Positions 38,421 through 51,137 of a stretch of DNA of 64,000 nt are shown here, piece after piece (position 1 is the stretch's first letter; each line of letters begins with the position of its first letter). The stretch is taken from NCBI GenBank assembly GCA_007922225.1, contig ML679963.1, positions 7,287,984 through 7,351,983 on the forward strand, read 5' to 3'. The translations under genes were made by a program, and so were the position numbers. The notes under the pieces are model-generated. The model had not been told where the DNA came from. It was given only the letters and a program-made list of their open reading frames with translations, and did not search any database. This stretch comes from Emydura subglobosa. Taxonomy: Eukaryota; Chordata; Testudines; Chelidae.

Positions 38421-41400
38421 GAGATGGAGACATATTCACCAGCTGGACTGCTTCCAAAGGAGCAAATACTGGCAACCTTATTAGCTCTCCTACATAGTCA
38501 TGGAAGGTATTTCCTTTCTACTTGGATGATGATTCATGAGAACCATGATTCATTCCAAAATGAAACATGTAGCAGGTAAAGGGCTGTGAAGGACATTGTG
38601 TTGGGCTCTGATAGCAGCTGCAGCAGGGAGCCTCTAACAGGCTGAGGCTCTGTAAAGAGGAGAAATGCTCATTGGACCCGATCCAAAGTCCAGTAAAAAC
38701 TGATGAGAGTATTTCCATTGATTTCACTGGGCCCATTGCCCTGATGAGATGAAGATGACCCGTTCCCATTCTGGGACAGATCCAGGGGTCTATGTGTATA
38801 GATGCGTCCCTAATGCTTTCTTCCACGTAGATTCTTCATTTAATGCCAAGCCGCTATTGTCCTATTAGTTCAAAGGGAAATCATAGACAGGGCCCATTCA
38901 TTTCTGAGCTAAACTGCAGCCCTTGGCAATCTGGATGCACTCTGACCAGAGCAAGTGGTCACATTACACTATCTCATGTGCTCTGAGGTTTGCGACGATC
39001 CGTCTGCAGGAAAGCAAAGTGTCGTGCAAAATAACAGGGCCGCTGGGAAGATGAGCAAACACAGGTGCCGCACAAGCAAGAGAGTTTATGCAATTGCTGG
39101 AAATGTGAGCATTCTGCAAAACAACAGCACCAATAGGACAGCGGTAAATGCAGGAGCTGGGTAAGCAGCTGCCCCTACAGAACGCCAGGCAATTCTTGCA
39201 AAAAGTCTGCAGTTTAAACTGGGGGGAAAAGGGGGACCCTTAGGTTTCCACCACCAGCCTCCCCAAAGCTCAGGAATAGAAGCCACTCCATAAGAATACG
39301 ATGGGAAAAGCTGCATTAGAATCAATAGCCTCATGAATAGATAAAGAGAACACTCCTCTGTCACCGAGCAAACAGTTCCTTCAAAGAATAATAATACAGC
39401 CCAAGGATTTTCAACCTTTAACAGCAGCCTTCAGTGCTTAATTTGTGCCAGGGCTGAGCCCCAGCACCTCTAGGCTTGACCGTTCATAGCCCTGACACCT
39501 CTGGCCGCTTGCTGCGTCAGTTATGAAAGTAAAAAAAAACCAAAAAAAACTGCTTGAGCCCCAGCAGCTAAATGCTTGAGCCCGGACACTTCTTTCATTA
39601 CAAGCTAAGCGCTCGCAGCCTAAAAGATTGACTAACGTTTTCCAAGCTAATCACACTCTTTGGAAGTTAGCTGCTGTAGCAGCGCTTTAATTTGAAAGCA
39701 GTGAAATGCTCTGTCCCTCAGCCCACGGACGCACGGTAGCACATTTGCTACTTGCTTGGGACTCACCCTCAGGCTGTGAAAGGAAAGGAAAAGCAAGTTA
39801 CAGAGGAAGTGTCTTCTCGACGTGGGGAATATGATTGTAATCAGCGTAGGAGAATGCCAATAACGCTCCCTCCTGGAGCATACAGAGGGGGCCTTCTTGT
39901 TGCAAGCAGTGGGGAGGCCAAGGTTGTACAGCTTCCTGGGGGGGGACAGAGCAGAACAGGAGCATCTGGCCAGCCTGAGATGACTGGAAGCACTAAAACC
40001 TTTAATACATCCAAGAAGGAAATGAGGGAAGTGCATTTTAATTTCTGTCCTTGTGGATAAAGGAGAATCATTTCAGCTTAGACCAGGGCACCAGAATAAG
40101 CATGAGCCACTATTTCTTCTAGTGATCCGCTAGGGCTTCTCTCCTACCCACCTGCTCAGGCTGTGTGTTGTGGGTATTGAGAGAGGTCTGCTGTGTGTCA
40201 TGTGATCCAGACCTGATCGCTGCTCACATGATCACTCACACAGGGCTGCCCAGAGGGGAAAACAAACACTCACTTCCAGGCTCCAATTCTGCTGTGAGTT
40301 AAACCAATGTAAATAAGGAATAACTCCCTGGATTTCAGTGCTGTTCCACTGGGTTTACATTGGTGTAATTCAGAGTAGAACAGAGTCCTCAGAAGGGAGT
40401 TTTTGCAGGAGTATAATATTCTTTTTTTAATTCTCAAGCAGGTGACATTGTGAAACACGTAGTTAGGAGGTGGGGGAGCGAGTCTGCAATAGCAATCGGG
40501 CATGTGGTGTGTGAATGAGAGTTTCATTTGGGAGCAGAGAGGGGCAAAGACCTACACTCACACTGGTGCCCTGCTTCCTCTGGGGCCTGCAGAGGAGCCA
40601 GTGAAAAAACTGCCCTTTATCTGCTAGGTTATAGCTAAGATTAAGCTTGGCAGAATTCCATTTTTTTTTTAATAATTTTGCCAGATAATATATAGATGTT
40701 TACTTTTAAGCATTTTTAATTGATTTAAAAATTGCTCAAATTTATGAGTTTTAAGCATTTTTATCAATTTACATTTTCAAAGTTGCAGAAAATTATTGGG
40801 AGGGGGCTGGCAACTATTTAATGAGAGTAGACATTGAGTTTCAAAAAGTTAACGCTTTATATCCATTAACGCACAAAAATTGTCAACATCACACATCAAA
40901 ATGTACAAATTAAATATCCCGATCAAACTAATGCTCAAGCAGCATTTCCTTTACTTTGCCTATTTGTAAATGTCTATTGTCATCTATGGAAATATGTTTT
41001 CATGGGTTTGTGTGCCTATGGTGAAATTGATGTTTACTGATATTTACTAATAAAAACCTCATCTTTCCAAGCCTGCATAAGATACACAAGGATAAATATA
41101 CACAGAGGTACACACTCATTCTCACACACAAGCGTGGTAGCTTAACAAGCAAAACTGCCCTTTCTTTTGGAACACAAACTGGCAAAACGGCTTCAGCCAA
41201 AATGGAATTCCCAGTTCCCGCCCCCTCCCACAGAAAGGAAAGAAAAATCTGCCTGAGACATATTTTTGAACAGCACCAATAATATTCAACATCTGTCTCT
41301 CTGGCTTCTTTTTAAAAAGATGCTTAGTGAAGCACTCTGTAGGGAGACAGCTGGAGCTCCTGGGTGCTATGGTATTGGAGTGCATGGTGCAGACCTCTAC

Positions 41401-42844
41401 AAACAAGCAGCCAAAGAGTGTCTTGGAACAATGGAAGAGCAGGATACTGTGGTACTAGACTGCATGGTACTAGGGTACGACACCCTAGAGGGAGGCAGTC
41501 AGAGTGTCTGGCTACTACGCCTGACCGCCACAGAAGGCTTCTGTTTTATGGATGTGGCTGATGCAACCTGCCCAAGATGGAAGTTAGTGTCAAAGCCAGA
41601 TGTTCCTCGCTCCTGTGCATTGGCTCAGATTGTCAGATGACACCTCTCTCCCCATTTTCCCTCTTAACTCATGTTCCTTTGTGCGTGTGAGAAGCAATGA
41701 AATTCTAGCAAGGATAACACGGGAGGGATATATCTCTTGTATGAGACTTACGCTCACACACTGCTAGGACTCTGAGCCGAGTCTGCCTATGCAGTTCTGC
41801 ACATTGTTCTTTCCCTTGCTTGCCGAGAGTCCTGTTATATTGTTGTAATGGCTAAAATAACGTTATTTAAATGCAAAACAAATATATGCTGGTTACTGCT
41901 TGCTTAGGATAAAGCAAGGCTCTTCAGATCCTTTTTTACACTGGCTGTCAGCTGATCTGTGACATAGCTGCACTCTGGAACATGAAGACGGACCAGATTG
42001 TCAGTTACGCCAATTACCCCACTCTGGCAGTGTGCCTTAAAGTGATGCTCCTTTACATAACTAGAGTAGCAGAAGGAGTTTTAGTGTAAATAGAAACCAG
42101 AGCCAATATCTCCATGACTGATCATGAGTTTTTTTCATTGATGCTCTCATCTGAGACAGCACAGGTAACTACAATGTACGTTTTGTTACACTGCCGCCCA
42201 ACTGACTTCAGCAATGAATGACTGGTATTGGTAACACTGGGAGCTCCATGGCCTCCAATGAGTACCAACTCCCTACTCTCACTGAATTATGTATGACTAT
42301 TTGGGGGTAGACACTCCAGTGTCACTCTTCGAATCATGTTACTTAGGATCTCAGATCATACATATTGTAGTTACAGTTGAATGATATAGGTCATGTGGCA
42401 TCTTGCCCTCTAAAATATTCATTAAGGGTGTAAGTGACATTGAATATGTTATTGCTCCTGCACATTTAAATCCTATCCAGTGAAATCTGTACTAAAGATC
42501 TCCCTTAATGGGTAACCTCCTCTCTTAAGGGACTGCCCCAAGGGACCGTCCAAACACACTGGAGTACAATTCCACCTATTTCATCTAATTCATCTATTAG
42601 GAGATGGCCTCCATGAAACAAGTGATTTTTGTGGGTCCCTTGAATGGTCATTTAAGAAAAGTGGCACTGTATTCATCACCCCCTTTCACTTTGCTCTCCA
42701 CCTAGCCCTTTCTAATGACCACTCACCCAGTATTTTACAAATATGACAGCAGCTATAATACTGCATCCTCCTTCCCCACGCGTCCAATTCATTAAGCTAC
42801 ATTTCCAAGACTGCAGGGCAGCCCTAGCATTTATGATTCTTACC
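38421..42844. other. intergenic DNA, nothing coding recognised
   Basis: No gene. Weak palindromic repeat pieces lie at 38660-38730 and 40280-40385 ('ttaaaccaatgtaaataa ... tttacattggtgtaat', inverted). 40660-40960 is a very AT-rich block with repeated 'ttaagcatttttaattgattt' words, perhaps an old DNA transposon. 41995-42110 has a similar weak piece. The 124-codon frame at 41266-41640 resembles no family. Confidence 0.35.
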
Positions 42845-43060
42845 ACCCTTTATGTTATGATAGCACCTAGAAGCCTCAAGCAAGACTGGCATCATGCCAG
42901 GTGCTGTACAAATACAGTCCTAGGCCCAAAGAACTTCTAATCTAAGGGCTGGGCTACACATGTCTATTATTCTGGATTAAAGTAGGGTGTGACTTTCAAG
43001 GGGAATAGCTATTCTAGAATAATTCCGTGTGTTCTAGAAGAAGAGTGCTTTTTTCAAATT
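42845..43060 (-). repeat. L2/MIR-like tail next to a MITE-like piece
   Basis: 42845-42945 ('tgatagcacctagaagcctcaagcaagactggcatcatgccaggtgctgtacaaatacag') is the reversed amniote tail. From 42949 'gggctgggctacacatgtctattattctgg' is a left end of the GGTCTACAC-type transposon family, internally palindromic ('ggaatagctattctagaataattcc'). No matching right end is found. Confidence 0.5.
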
Positions 43061-44739
43061 AGCTTAACTCATGTCTCTTGAATCCCAGTCCAACACTATC
43101 AATTAGATGACACTGTCTCTTAATTATTATTATATATCAATTTTTATCACCATTCACAAGCCTCAGAGCAATTTATATAACAAACTATGCACATATGCAG
43201 GGATCCCCTCGCTCACTGCTGAAATGCCTTTGAGGTGGCATGTTGCAGTTATTTAACAACACTCAGAAACTACCCATCTGCTTAGGACAGGATGTGAAAA
43301 AGGCTTCCATATCTAGTGCAAAGTGCAGGGGGAAATTAGAGAGGCCTAATGTAATTTCCAAAAACTAGAGCCAGGACCATGAGTTTAACATCCCAACCCC
43401 TAGAAAAAGTCCCAGGGGAGCCCTCATTGACCATAAATGGTCAAGGCCTCAGTTTTATCTCATCCTAATGACAGCATCCCCAGCCACACAACGCCCCTAA
43501 AACACACTGGGCTAAATTCAGAAGACAGAGCACCACCTCTTGTGTCCTCAAGCGCCAGTCATCACAATCCAGGCCCTCCCTGGATGTCTCCCATTCAAAT
43601 AAGAACTTAGCATTCCTAACAATGTTCAGTGTGTGAAATCTGACAGGATCAGAACACAAGATGGCGTGGCTGTGCTGATCTCTGTCTGGCATGTCATCAT
43701 GCAGCTGGGATAAAGCCAGTCATCAGCCAGGGTCCCTACCATTATGGGCATGAAAATAGAGAAGTTGACTTCTTTTCTCAGGCCCTAAATTTGAGAAGTT
43801 GCTGCTGAATTATCTAAGTATGCAGACACGTTCATGAAGTCAAACCCAGCATCTCCTCTCCAGATATTGTCTCTGCTGCCCACTTTTCCTCTTTCAGCAG
43901 AACTCCTTTGCGCTGTCTGAGATGTGGCAGCTCTTTGATGCTGTTACTAGCAACACCTTAGAGGAAACAAGTACGTGTTGGTTTGCACTAGCATGTGAGA
44001 CTTGAAATTTGTGTCTTATTTGTCTCTTCGACACCACTCCTTTGTGTGAACAAGAGCTGAATTGCTGGCTGTTCTGTTGGGAGATTACCAGCACTTCCAC
44101 TGACAAATCAGAATGGATGAAGAGGTTGTTGAATACAAGGTACTTATAATAATGTGTCAGAACTTTTGTAGTGCCCCTCTGCATATCAATGCAGCCTGTG
44201 TGCAGAGTCATGGCTGGTGTTCTCTTTTAAATAGTTGGGGAATAAAACTAACCCTCTTTCTTTTAAAAAATATTTCCTATTGTGACAGTGTGAGAATTCA
44301 TAGCACAAGATTCTGAAGTGCAGTGCACATGCTCTGTATCACATCATCCGTTCAATAGAGCCCTAAAGTTGCTGTATCTGGCCCTGGGAGACTCACCCCA
44401 GTGCAAGGGGTAACCTCTGTAGAGGGGAACCCCTATGCCAACACACACACCCCACTGCTGGCAGAGAGGGCATGGCCAGAGGAAAGGTGGTGTGGCTCCA
44501 ATGCCCCTTTGTTGCACCAATCCTCAACTGTGATTTTGGCCCCTCAGAGCTGTTAGCAGCTAGTGAAAGTTAAAACACACAAGGTGGCTAACTTAGCATG
44601 GGGGGTAGAGGAGGGTCTGCATATAGCAGTCCCAAGATTCAGAGTGCAAAGGTGAGTGTTACATCATCTTTGCACATCCCCCCTCAACCTGTGCTGCATA
44701 CAGGTCAGCCAGATCCAAAACCTGGCATAGAGCATGTTT
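43061..44739. other. intergenic DNA, nothing recognised
   Basis: No gene. 44350-44560 has GC-richer texture that may be a decayed repeat. Confidence 0.3.
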
Positions 44740-44935
44740 TCATATATATAATTATAACACTTTGCACTTTCAAAATGTAGCATAATTTATCGAAAGATCA
44801 GAAAGCACTTTACAAAGATGGGTAGGTATTATAATAATTGATTTACAGGTATGGTAATTAGATACCGACATCTTAGGTAACTTGCCCAAGGTCAAACAGT
44901 GAGTCAGTGGCACAGCTAGGTTTTGTCTACATTAG
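44740..44935 (-). repeat. MIR SINE (antisense)
   Basis: 'aagcactttacaaagatgggtaggtattataataattgatttacaggtatggtaa' then 'taacttgcccaaggtcaaacagtgagtcagtggcacagctagg' is the reversed MIR 3' part and core. Confidence 0.7.
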
Positions 44936-45110
44936 AAAGGGTACAGCTATATGGGCAAACCCTCCTAGTACAGATGCAGTTTATACGGCAATGCCTGCTG
45001 TTGTTCATATAGCTTATACCAATTCTGCTAATGAAATAAAGGACTTTTTTTTGCTGATATAATTGCATCTACACTAGGGATTTTGCAAGCACAGCTATGC
45101 TGGCTAGGAG
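44936..45110. mobile_element. MITE-like element
   Basis: Bounded by 'tgtctacattagaaa' on the left and 'catctacactaggga' with following 'gcacagctatgctggctagg' on the right; internal words 'agctatatgggc' and 'gcttatacc'. Same style as the other GTCTACAC-bearing elements in the window. Ends not exact. Confidence 0.45.
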
Positions 45111-45883
45111 TGTGATTTTTTTCAGGTCCCCAGGGCTTCTGGGCTCTTCAGCTCCTCCATCAGCCTGCCAAGCAGGCTGTCAGGTGGGTGAGCCAGCAGG
45201 AAACCAGGTGGGTTCACAATGGAAAGCTGCTTGGCAGGTAAGGTTCTGTCATAACTTTATCAAAATCGAACGGTCTCCACACAACATTTCAATTTTGAGA
45301 ATCAGCAAATTACAACCAAAAAATGCTTCCACCCAGATCTAGCTCAGACCAAACCTGAGTAAGAGAAACTAACTCTCCTGATTTCCAAACACATGTTTTA
45401 GCTATTAGACAAAACTGTCATCAACACTCCAGTGCATTGTCTCTCAGTTAATCTACTGATGCCTAAGCACATTTAACAGAGCAATTCTGAGATACTGTAA
45501 ATTGTGGTCTGAGGTTAGATTTGCCTTTTCAGGGACTGTGAAGTGAATCTGACAACGTGATGTTTTGTTATATTTCCTGTGGCACAGAAGTAGCAACGTA
45601 AGAGATTTGATGGTAACATCTTGTGAAAGCTGATCATTCAAAAACTGAGTCTGCGCTATCTTTACTATCTTTACAGGCACGCTCAGATTTGTTTTATGAA
45701 TGGGCCTATCCCAACATGCCTGCATGCACAGATATATTCTCTTTTTAGCATGTCAACCCCAAAGGTTTTTAGAGACAGCGTGTGCAGAGATCACTTCACC
45801 CATTACTAAAATGGGTCACTATCTCTGGGAAGGAGTGTGCCGGCGGCCCTGCTTGGGAGGAGAAGAAATGTGGAATGACTTAT
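45111..45883. other. intergenic DNA, nothing recognised
   Basis: Unique sequence upstream of an LTR. No gene seen. Confidence 0.35.
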
Positions 45884-46354
45884 TGTGATGGGGCTTCACA
45901 CACATCACCTGCAAGGCTAGCGAATGCACCTAGTTAGTCATGCTCTGAACCTGGGGATGTGAATAGCTAATTAGCTCCTGGCCATAAGAAGTAGACTGAA
46001 GGAGCTCAGTTGAGGGAGAGTGACTCCAGAGGAGGCCCGGTCTCCCTGGCAGAGAGAAGCCCAGATCTAGGGTTTAACAGGAAGACAAAGAAGGAAGCTA
46101 GAAGGGCAGGCTCCTACAGAGGAAGCTGTGAGACAGGGATTTTGCAAGAAGAAAGAAAAGACTTCAGTTGCCCAAGGGGGGGGCAGAAGAATTGTTCAGA
46201 TTCGTTTGGACTTGTTCATGATACCCCAGAAGGGATTTGAACTCTGTGACTTAGCCAGAAGCCAACAGCCAGCAGGAGGCACTGGAACCAAAGATATCGG
46301 CGACATTGCACCGGACAGCAAGGGGCGAGCCAAGGGTGAGTGTGCCCCACCACA
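45884..46354 (+). mobile_element. 5' LTR of a degraded LTR retroelement
   Basis: The 471 bp unit begins TGTGATGGGGC (45884-45894) and ends GCCCCACCACA (46344-46354), inverted copies with one mismatch and TG...CA ends. The sequence right after it looks like a primer binding site, which fixes the orientation as plus. I see no clear TATA box or AATAAA. Long frames crossing it on either strand are incidental. Confidence 0.75.
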
Positions 46355-46880
46355 TGTTGGTACCAGAAGTGGAACTGAGAGGACCCCCTCTCCCAAGAAG
46401 GAGGGAGATACCAACTACCGTAAAGCTGAAGGGCAGATGGACAGACTAAGGCTCCTTTTTCTTCCTCTGGGGAACATGGAGGATGTAGTCCACATGCTGG
46501 TAGCCCAATGGGAGCAGACACCTGCTCTTTTGTTGCCTCTTATTATAAGGGCTGCAAGAACAGCAAGAAGTTCAGCAAAGAACATACTCTGCCATGCCTC
46601 GAGAAACAGACCCCAGCAACCTGAGTAGTACCTGGCCTGGCAAAACTGGGCCCAAGTGACAACCCAGAGGCATTTTGTGCCCTTTCAAGAAGGTAGCAAC
46701 TGCAGCAGGATGGGCTGAATCCTGCTGAGCAGCACAAGTGGTCCCAGTCCTCTCGGGAGAAGCTCGAGTTTCTCCTATGCTGAGACAGCCTGGGGCCAAT
46801 CCACGCCCCGGTCCAGGTTGAGGGCTGCCTTCAATTGCACCCTTGCTGCAATTGCCCCTGTGGTACAGAACCACCAAAGT
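46355..46880 (+). mobile_element. decayed internal start of the same LTR element
   Basis: TGGTACCAGAAGTGG (46358-46372), three bases after the LTR, fits the complement of a tRNA-Leu 3' end with one mismatch. Downstream the plus strand has broken gag-like reading: a charged leader, a short block with M-E-D-V-V-H-M-L around 46470-46500, and D-N-P-E-A-F near 46660 in front of an in-frame stop. The pattern recalls capsid proteins of the Ty3/Gypsy-like elements to which SCAN domains are related, but this is a weak match. Stops and frameshifts break every frame. No pol region or 3' LTR was found, so the copy is truncated. Confidence 0.6.
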
Positions 46881-47204
46881 CCAAGACTGCTCCAGCTCCT
46901 TTTAGGTCCATCCCCTGCTTACCCACAACCTGGAAGAAGCTTCCCATGGTGGACACAGAAGCTGCTTACATCAGTGGTATTCACCAGAGGAGACCTTTTT
47001 GCCTTCTTTATGGATCCTTAATGGGGCTAACGGGTAATACTGAATTCAACCGTGTGCGCAAACTGGTATGTGGAGAGGAAATGGGAAAGTCAAAGAGAGC
47101 TTGGGCCTGTTCTCACTGGAATCAAACAGCAAAACTCCAACTGGCTTCAGTGGAACATGATCAAGTTCAAAGCCCATTAAAAAACAATAAAAGCACCTAT
47201 ATCA
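46881..47204. other. sequence between two LTR-like blocks
   Basis: May be further decayed internal element sequence; nothing recognisable. Confidence 0.3.
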
Positions 47205-47640
47205 TAGGATGCGCTAGCCCTTTAAGGGAACTGGGCTCAGTCTCACCTATGTCTAGTTATCTGGTCCCAGGTGACAGATTTGGGTTTGCACCAGTGGTTG
47301 AGTCAGGTGATCAGAAACACCTGGTAGGAGGCTGCTTATTGGAGGGATATCCCATAGGAGGGAGCTTGTTCTGTCACTGAGGAGAAAGAAGGTCCTGGAG
47401 GATCACAAAGAACCAGCAAAGGGTCTCTCCACACCAGCCAGACGAAAAGATCTGCAGGTCGCTCCAGCCAGTGCGGGGCAGGAGCAGAACCTGAAGAGGA
47501 AGAGTCTTAAGGAAACTCCAGACAGCAGGGCCTAGGCTTTGGAAAGAGCTGTTGAGCCCAGCAAAGGGCTGAAGAAACTGTGGAGTCAGGGAAAGACTTG
47601 TTTTAAGTTGACATTTGAGCTGTGATGTTGTAATAACCCA
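47205..47640 (+). repeat. possible second LTR-like repeat
   Basis: A purine-rich stretch ('ccctttaagggaactgggc ... gaggagaaagaaggtcctggagg ... ggaaagagctgttgagcc') has the texture of the R/U5 part of turtle LTRs. Termini and a target-site duplication were not found. It differs from the LTR at 45884, so it is a separate insertion if real. Confidence 0.3.
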
Positions 47641-48649
47641 GTGTTATTGGAGTCACATGAGAGCCTGGGTGCAGAAGGGAGAACTGAGACAGTGAAAGTG
47701 TCTGACACCAGATTGCATAAGACCTTTTTGCAACCTGATAGGCATGCTAACTGATCATGAAAATCTACATGCACATCATTAATACATGGATGTAACAGGC
47801 TGCTGTGCATAGCCCTCAATAACTCCCAGATTTAAGTTGATGTAAATACGTGCTCAGCTGCTTCAGAACTCCCGTGGCCATTCTTGTCAATAATACCTTT
47901 ATACATGATAGACTGTAAGAGCATGCGAGGAAGACACTACAGTTGATCAGATCAATAAATACACATTTTGTAAATCCCTTAAATATGTAATGCCTCTTTG
48001 GATTTAAAAGTCCATGCGGGATTTCTTTTTAATTAGAGGGATACTTAAGGTGGCCATACCCAACATTTAATCTGCCCTAAAAATATACCCTTAAAACAAT
48101 TATACAGAGGCTCTATCAGCTCCACCACAACACAAAGGCAGCAGCTCTGTTCAGATCCTAGATATTTACCAACAGCAAACCCAAGGCCTGACTGAAGTCG
48201 AGGGGATGAGGTGTTGTCTCAATGCAACTGAGAACAGAATTTGACCCATATTTATTTCCCTCTTGGCATCACCAACACTGGACACAAAAATGACTAATGA
48301 TAAATCAGAGTTCTTCTAATCCCCACCACCCTTTTTGACTTGGCTTGATCTCTTGCTGAAGGCATGACAGTATGAAAAGTGTCACATGCATTCTCAAGGC
48401 AAAACAAAGGATTGACTGAAATCATTCACTCATCTCCCAGGTAAATACAAAGCAGCTGTTCAGCTGATACTGGAAAACTGGCCATATTCTGTATTTATTG
48501 TCCATGATGTAGCTGAGAATAACATTCTGCATAAGAAGGGATCTGTTGAAAGCATCTGAATGTGTGTTACCTGGTGTCACGCTGGCTAGATGGGGGGAGA
48601 GGGGGGGGGACATTTATTATATTATTTAACATCAATATGTCAAAATCAT
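47641..48649. other. intergenic DNA, nothing recognised
   Basis: Unique sequence with a short G9 run at about 48601. No gene seen. Confidence 0.35.
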
Positions 48650-49590
48650 AATAATTCATGTGAGATATGCCATGTCAGGTACTGTTAGAAAGGCTATAAT
48701 GTGCTAAGTAAGATGATGATGTTTATGTTCATGTGTTATATGTGTAATGGAAGTTATGGATATGGTTGATATATCTGTATTTCAAATTGTGCTGTGTCTG
48801 GGTGACACCCCAGACAGGATGGCTGCAGCGCTAGCCTGCTTAATGGCCCATTAAGAAATTCACAGGTACAAGAGTCCAGGGGGAGAAGCCAGGGATATAC
48901 TTGATGAGCCACCAGGACTCACTCATGTGACTCTGGACTCCATTTTATTCCTGTAAAATTCCACAAGCAGCATGGCCAAGGCCAAAGGACATAAAAGGCA
49001 GCTGCACGACATCCATTTTGTCTCTAGTCTGTCTTCAGTCTTCACCTACCTCTGGATCAACTCATCTACAACTGAACTGAAGCTACGTAACAAAGGACTG
49101 AGACTCATCTAGGTACTGGATGTATACCAGAGGGACTATACAAGCCTGCAAACGCCACAATTGTACTAGAAACCTGATATATATGGACTTTCAAATAATT
49201 TGTATGTATCTGATTGCTTTAATCCTTTAACGTTTCTCTTATAGTTTTATTAAACCTTTCGTTTTAGTTACTAAAGGATTGGCTGGCAGCGTGGTATTTT
49301 GGGTAAGATCTAAACTTATATTGATCTGGTACTGAGGCTGACCCTTTGGGGTCAGGAGAACCTTTTTGGTAAAGAGCATAGAGTTTTAAATAACTGGTCT
49401 CTTTACTGGATCCAGTGGCTGATTGGGAGCCAGAGACTGAAATGCAGTAAAGGGGGCTGTGTGTATTTTTATTTTGGCTTCTTGATAACCAGTGTGGGGA
49501 ATCAGAAGCACTGTTTGTGGCTGGTTGGGAAGTCTGACTTCAGTGTCACCCACCAGTGTTGGGAGAATCTGCTCTCCTTTTACAGCCTGC
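48650..49590 (+). mobile_element. LTR-like element remnant
   Basis: Promoter-like and terminator-like signals appear in LTR order on the plus strand: 'gacataaaaggcagctgc' (TATA-like, 48988-49005), then 'ccattttgtctctagtctgtcttcag', then ATTAAA near 49249, then 'ggctggcagcgtggtattttgggtaagatc'. The left side has TGTTAGAAAGG (48683) and the right side ends CTCCTTTTACA (49584), roughly inverted. No target-site duplication was found, so the ends are provisional. Confidence 0.45.
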
Positions 49591-50929
49591 CCTGACCTTG
49601 GCATTTTCAGGTGGCTACCCTAGGCACAGATGGGTCACACCTGGCATTGGGCCCAATCTTGCAGACACACACACCTGGGTGAAATTCAACCCTATGCAGA
49701 ACACCAGCATAACAGCTGTCAAAATAATGCATAAATGGGCATTAACTGGTGCATGGACATTGTGCTAGCCCTTTGCACAGGTTAAATTTCACTTCTATGT
49801 CAGTATCTTCACTCACATGAGTAGTCCTATCAACGTTTAGAGCCACCTCAGAATTGTGCTGACCTGGTCCACTTCTAGGGTAAATATATGGCTTGAACAA
49901 ATGTGATTTTTGTATTGACTTCCACACCCCTTTCAACAATATGGCACAGTGCAAATAAGATAGGGTTAATTCTGTAATTGGCTGATGTCACAATCCCAAT
50001 CCTTTCTGTCAACAATCTTCCATTCATTATGTTTTGAAATCAGAGTCCATAATACCATGGGCACATTTACAAAGTCCATCCCAGGTCTAGAGATATTACC
50101 AACTCTAGTGTTTTAAGAATAGAGAATCACTCTAGAACCAGTACTCTCTCTAAAACCAGAATGAATTATTTTACTCAATCAATCATTTTTCTCTTAAACA
50201 AAACCAACTGTTACAAAAACTAAAGAAAGAAATAGGCAGGAGGAAAAACTAACATTTGATGCCTGATTTTAATAAAACTTATATTACTTGTTATAAAGAC
50301 TTACAATGTCCTTCCAATATAGAAAGCAACACAAGGGAAACCACTTGCAAAGTGATACAGTCATCAGATGAGATCACAACTCCTCGAACTATGCTCATGG
50401 TTCACATGATGTTGTCTGACCCTCTTGAGGTAAGTGTCTTGCTACATTGATCACAGCCAGCTGTGCAATATATTTCCTCTCACTCTGTCTTCTGTATGTA
50501 ATGAAACATTTCAGGACTTGAGTTATTGTGTAATAATTTATGTCTGGATGCCAGAAATGGCACTCAAGTCTTCAGCCTCTTGCCTAACAACCCACCAAAG
50601 TGTGAATTACTAGGCAAAGTCCAGCCACTTTCTTCAGCCTGAGAGGAGTTATTTAATCACTGAGCTTTGGAGAGGAGGTGCAAGGAATGAATGCCACGGC
50701 AAGCAAAAGAGCAGAGGTTTACAGTACATAAAATACATACTGCCAGTTTATGAGCGTTTTTAAATCAATGTCACACCCGGTTAGAACAGGTGATAAGGAA
50801 ATACTCATAGTAGGGCAGATATACCCTCGATTGCCCTGGATGAGGAACCGAGTAACATTACAATGGCTTGAAATCCATTTCTGTTTGTCTGGTGCTCTGC
50901 CTACCTGAATTTTTGTATTGCACCGTCCA
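49591..50929. other. intergenic DNA, nothing recognised
   Basis: No gene. 49680-49790 has a weak inverted piece ('catgcagaac...ctggtgcatgg' type). Otherwise AT-rich unique DNA. Confidence 0.3.
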
Positions 50930-51090
50930 CTGCAGCATGCGAGTGTCTATCTGAAGCATTGCCACTGTCACTGAGACACAGAGAGATTAACTGACTTTCC
51001 CAAGATCACGTTATTGGCAGAGCTGTGAATAGGATCCAGAAGTTCTGACTCCCAGTCCTCTGCTTTAACCACTAGACCTTCACAATGGTT
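50930..51090 (-). repeat. MIR SINE (antisense)
   Basis: 'gagacacagagagattaactgactttcccaagatcacgttattggcagagctgtgaataggatccagaagttctgactccca' and 'ctttaaccactagacc' match the reversed MIR core and tRNA-like head. Confidence 0.8.
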
Positions 51091-51117
51091 TGAAAGAATT
51101 TCTTTGGCCTAAAATGT

Positions 51118-51137
51118 AAAAAAAAAAAAAAAAAAAA
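51118..51137. repeat. A20 homopolymer
   Basis: Uninterrupted A run after unique sequence; may be the tail of an unrecognised retrotransposed piece. Confidence 0.8.

Noticed and set aside
41266..41640. 124-codon plus-strand frame
   Set aside because: No recognisable domain. Local word repeats ('catggtactag') suggest ordinary non-coding sequence.
46128..46628. 166-codon plus-strand frame as a gene
   Set aside because: It starts inside the LTR and crosses the primer binding site. Its end overlaps broken gag-like sequence, so it is a retroelement remnant.
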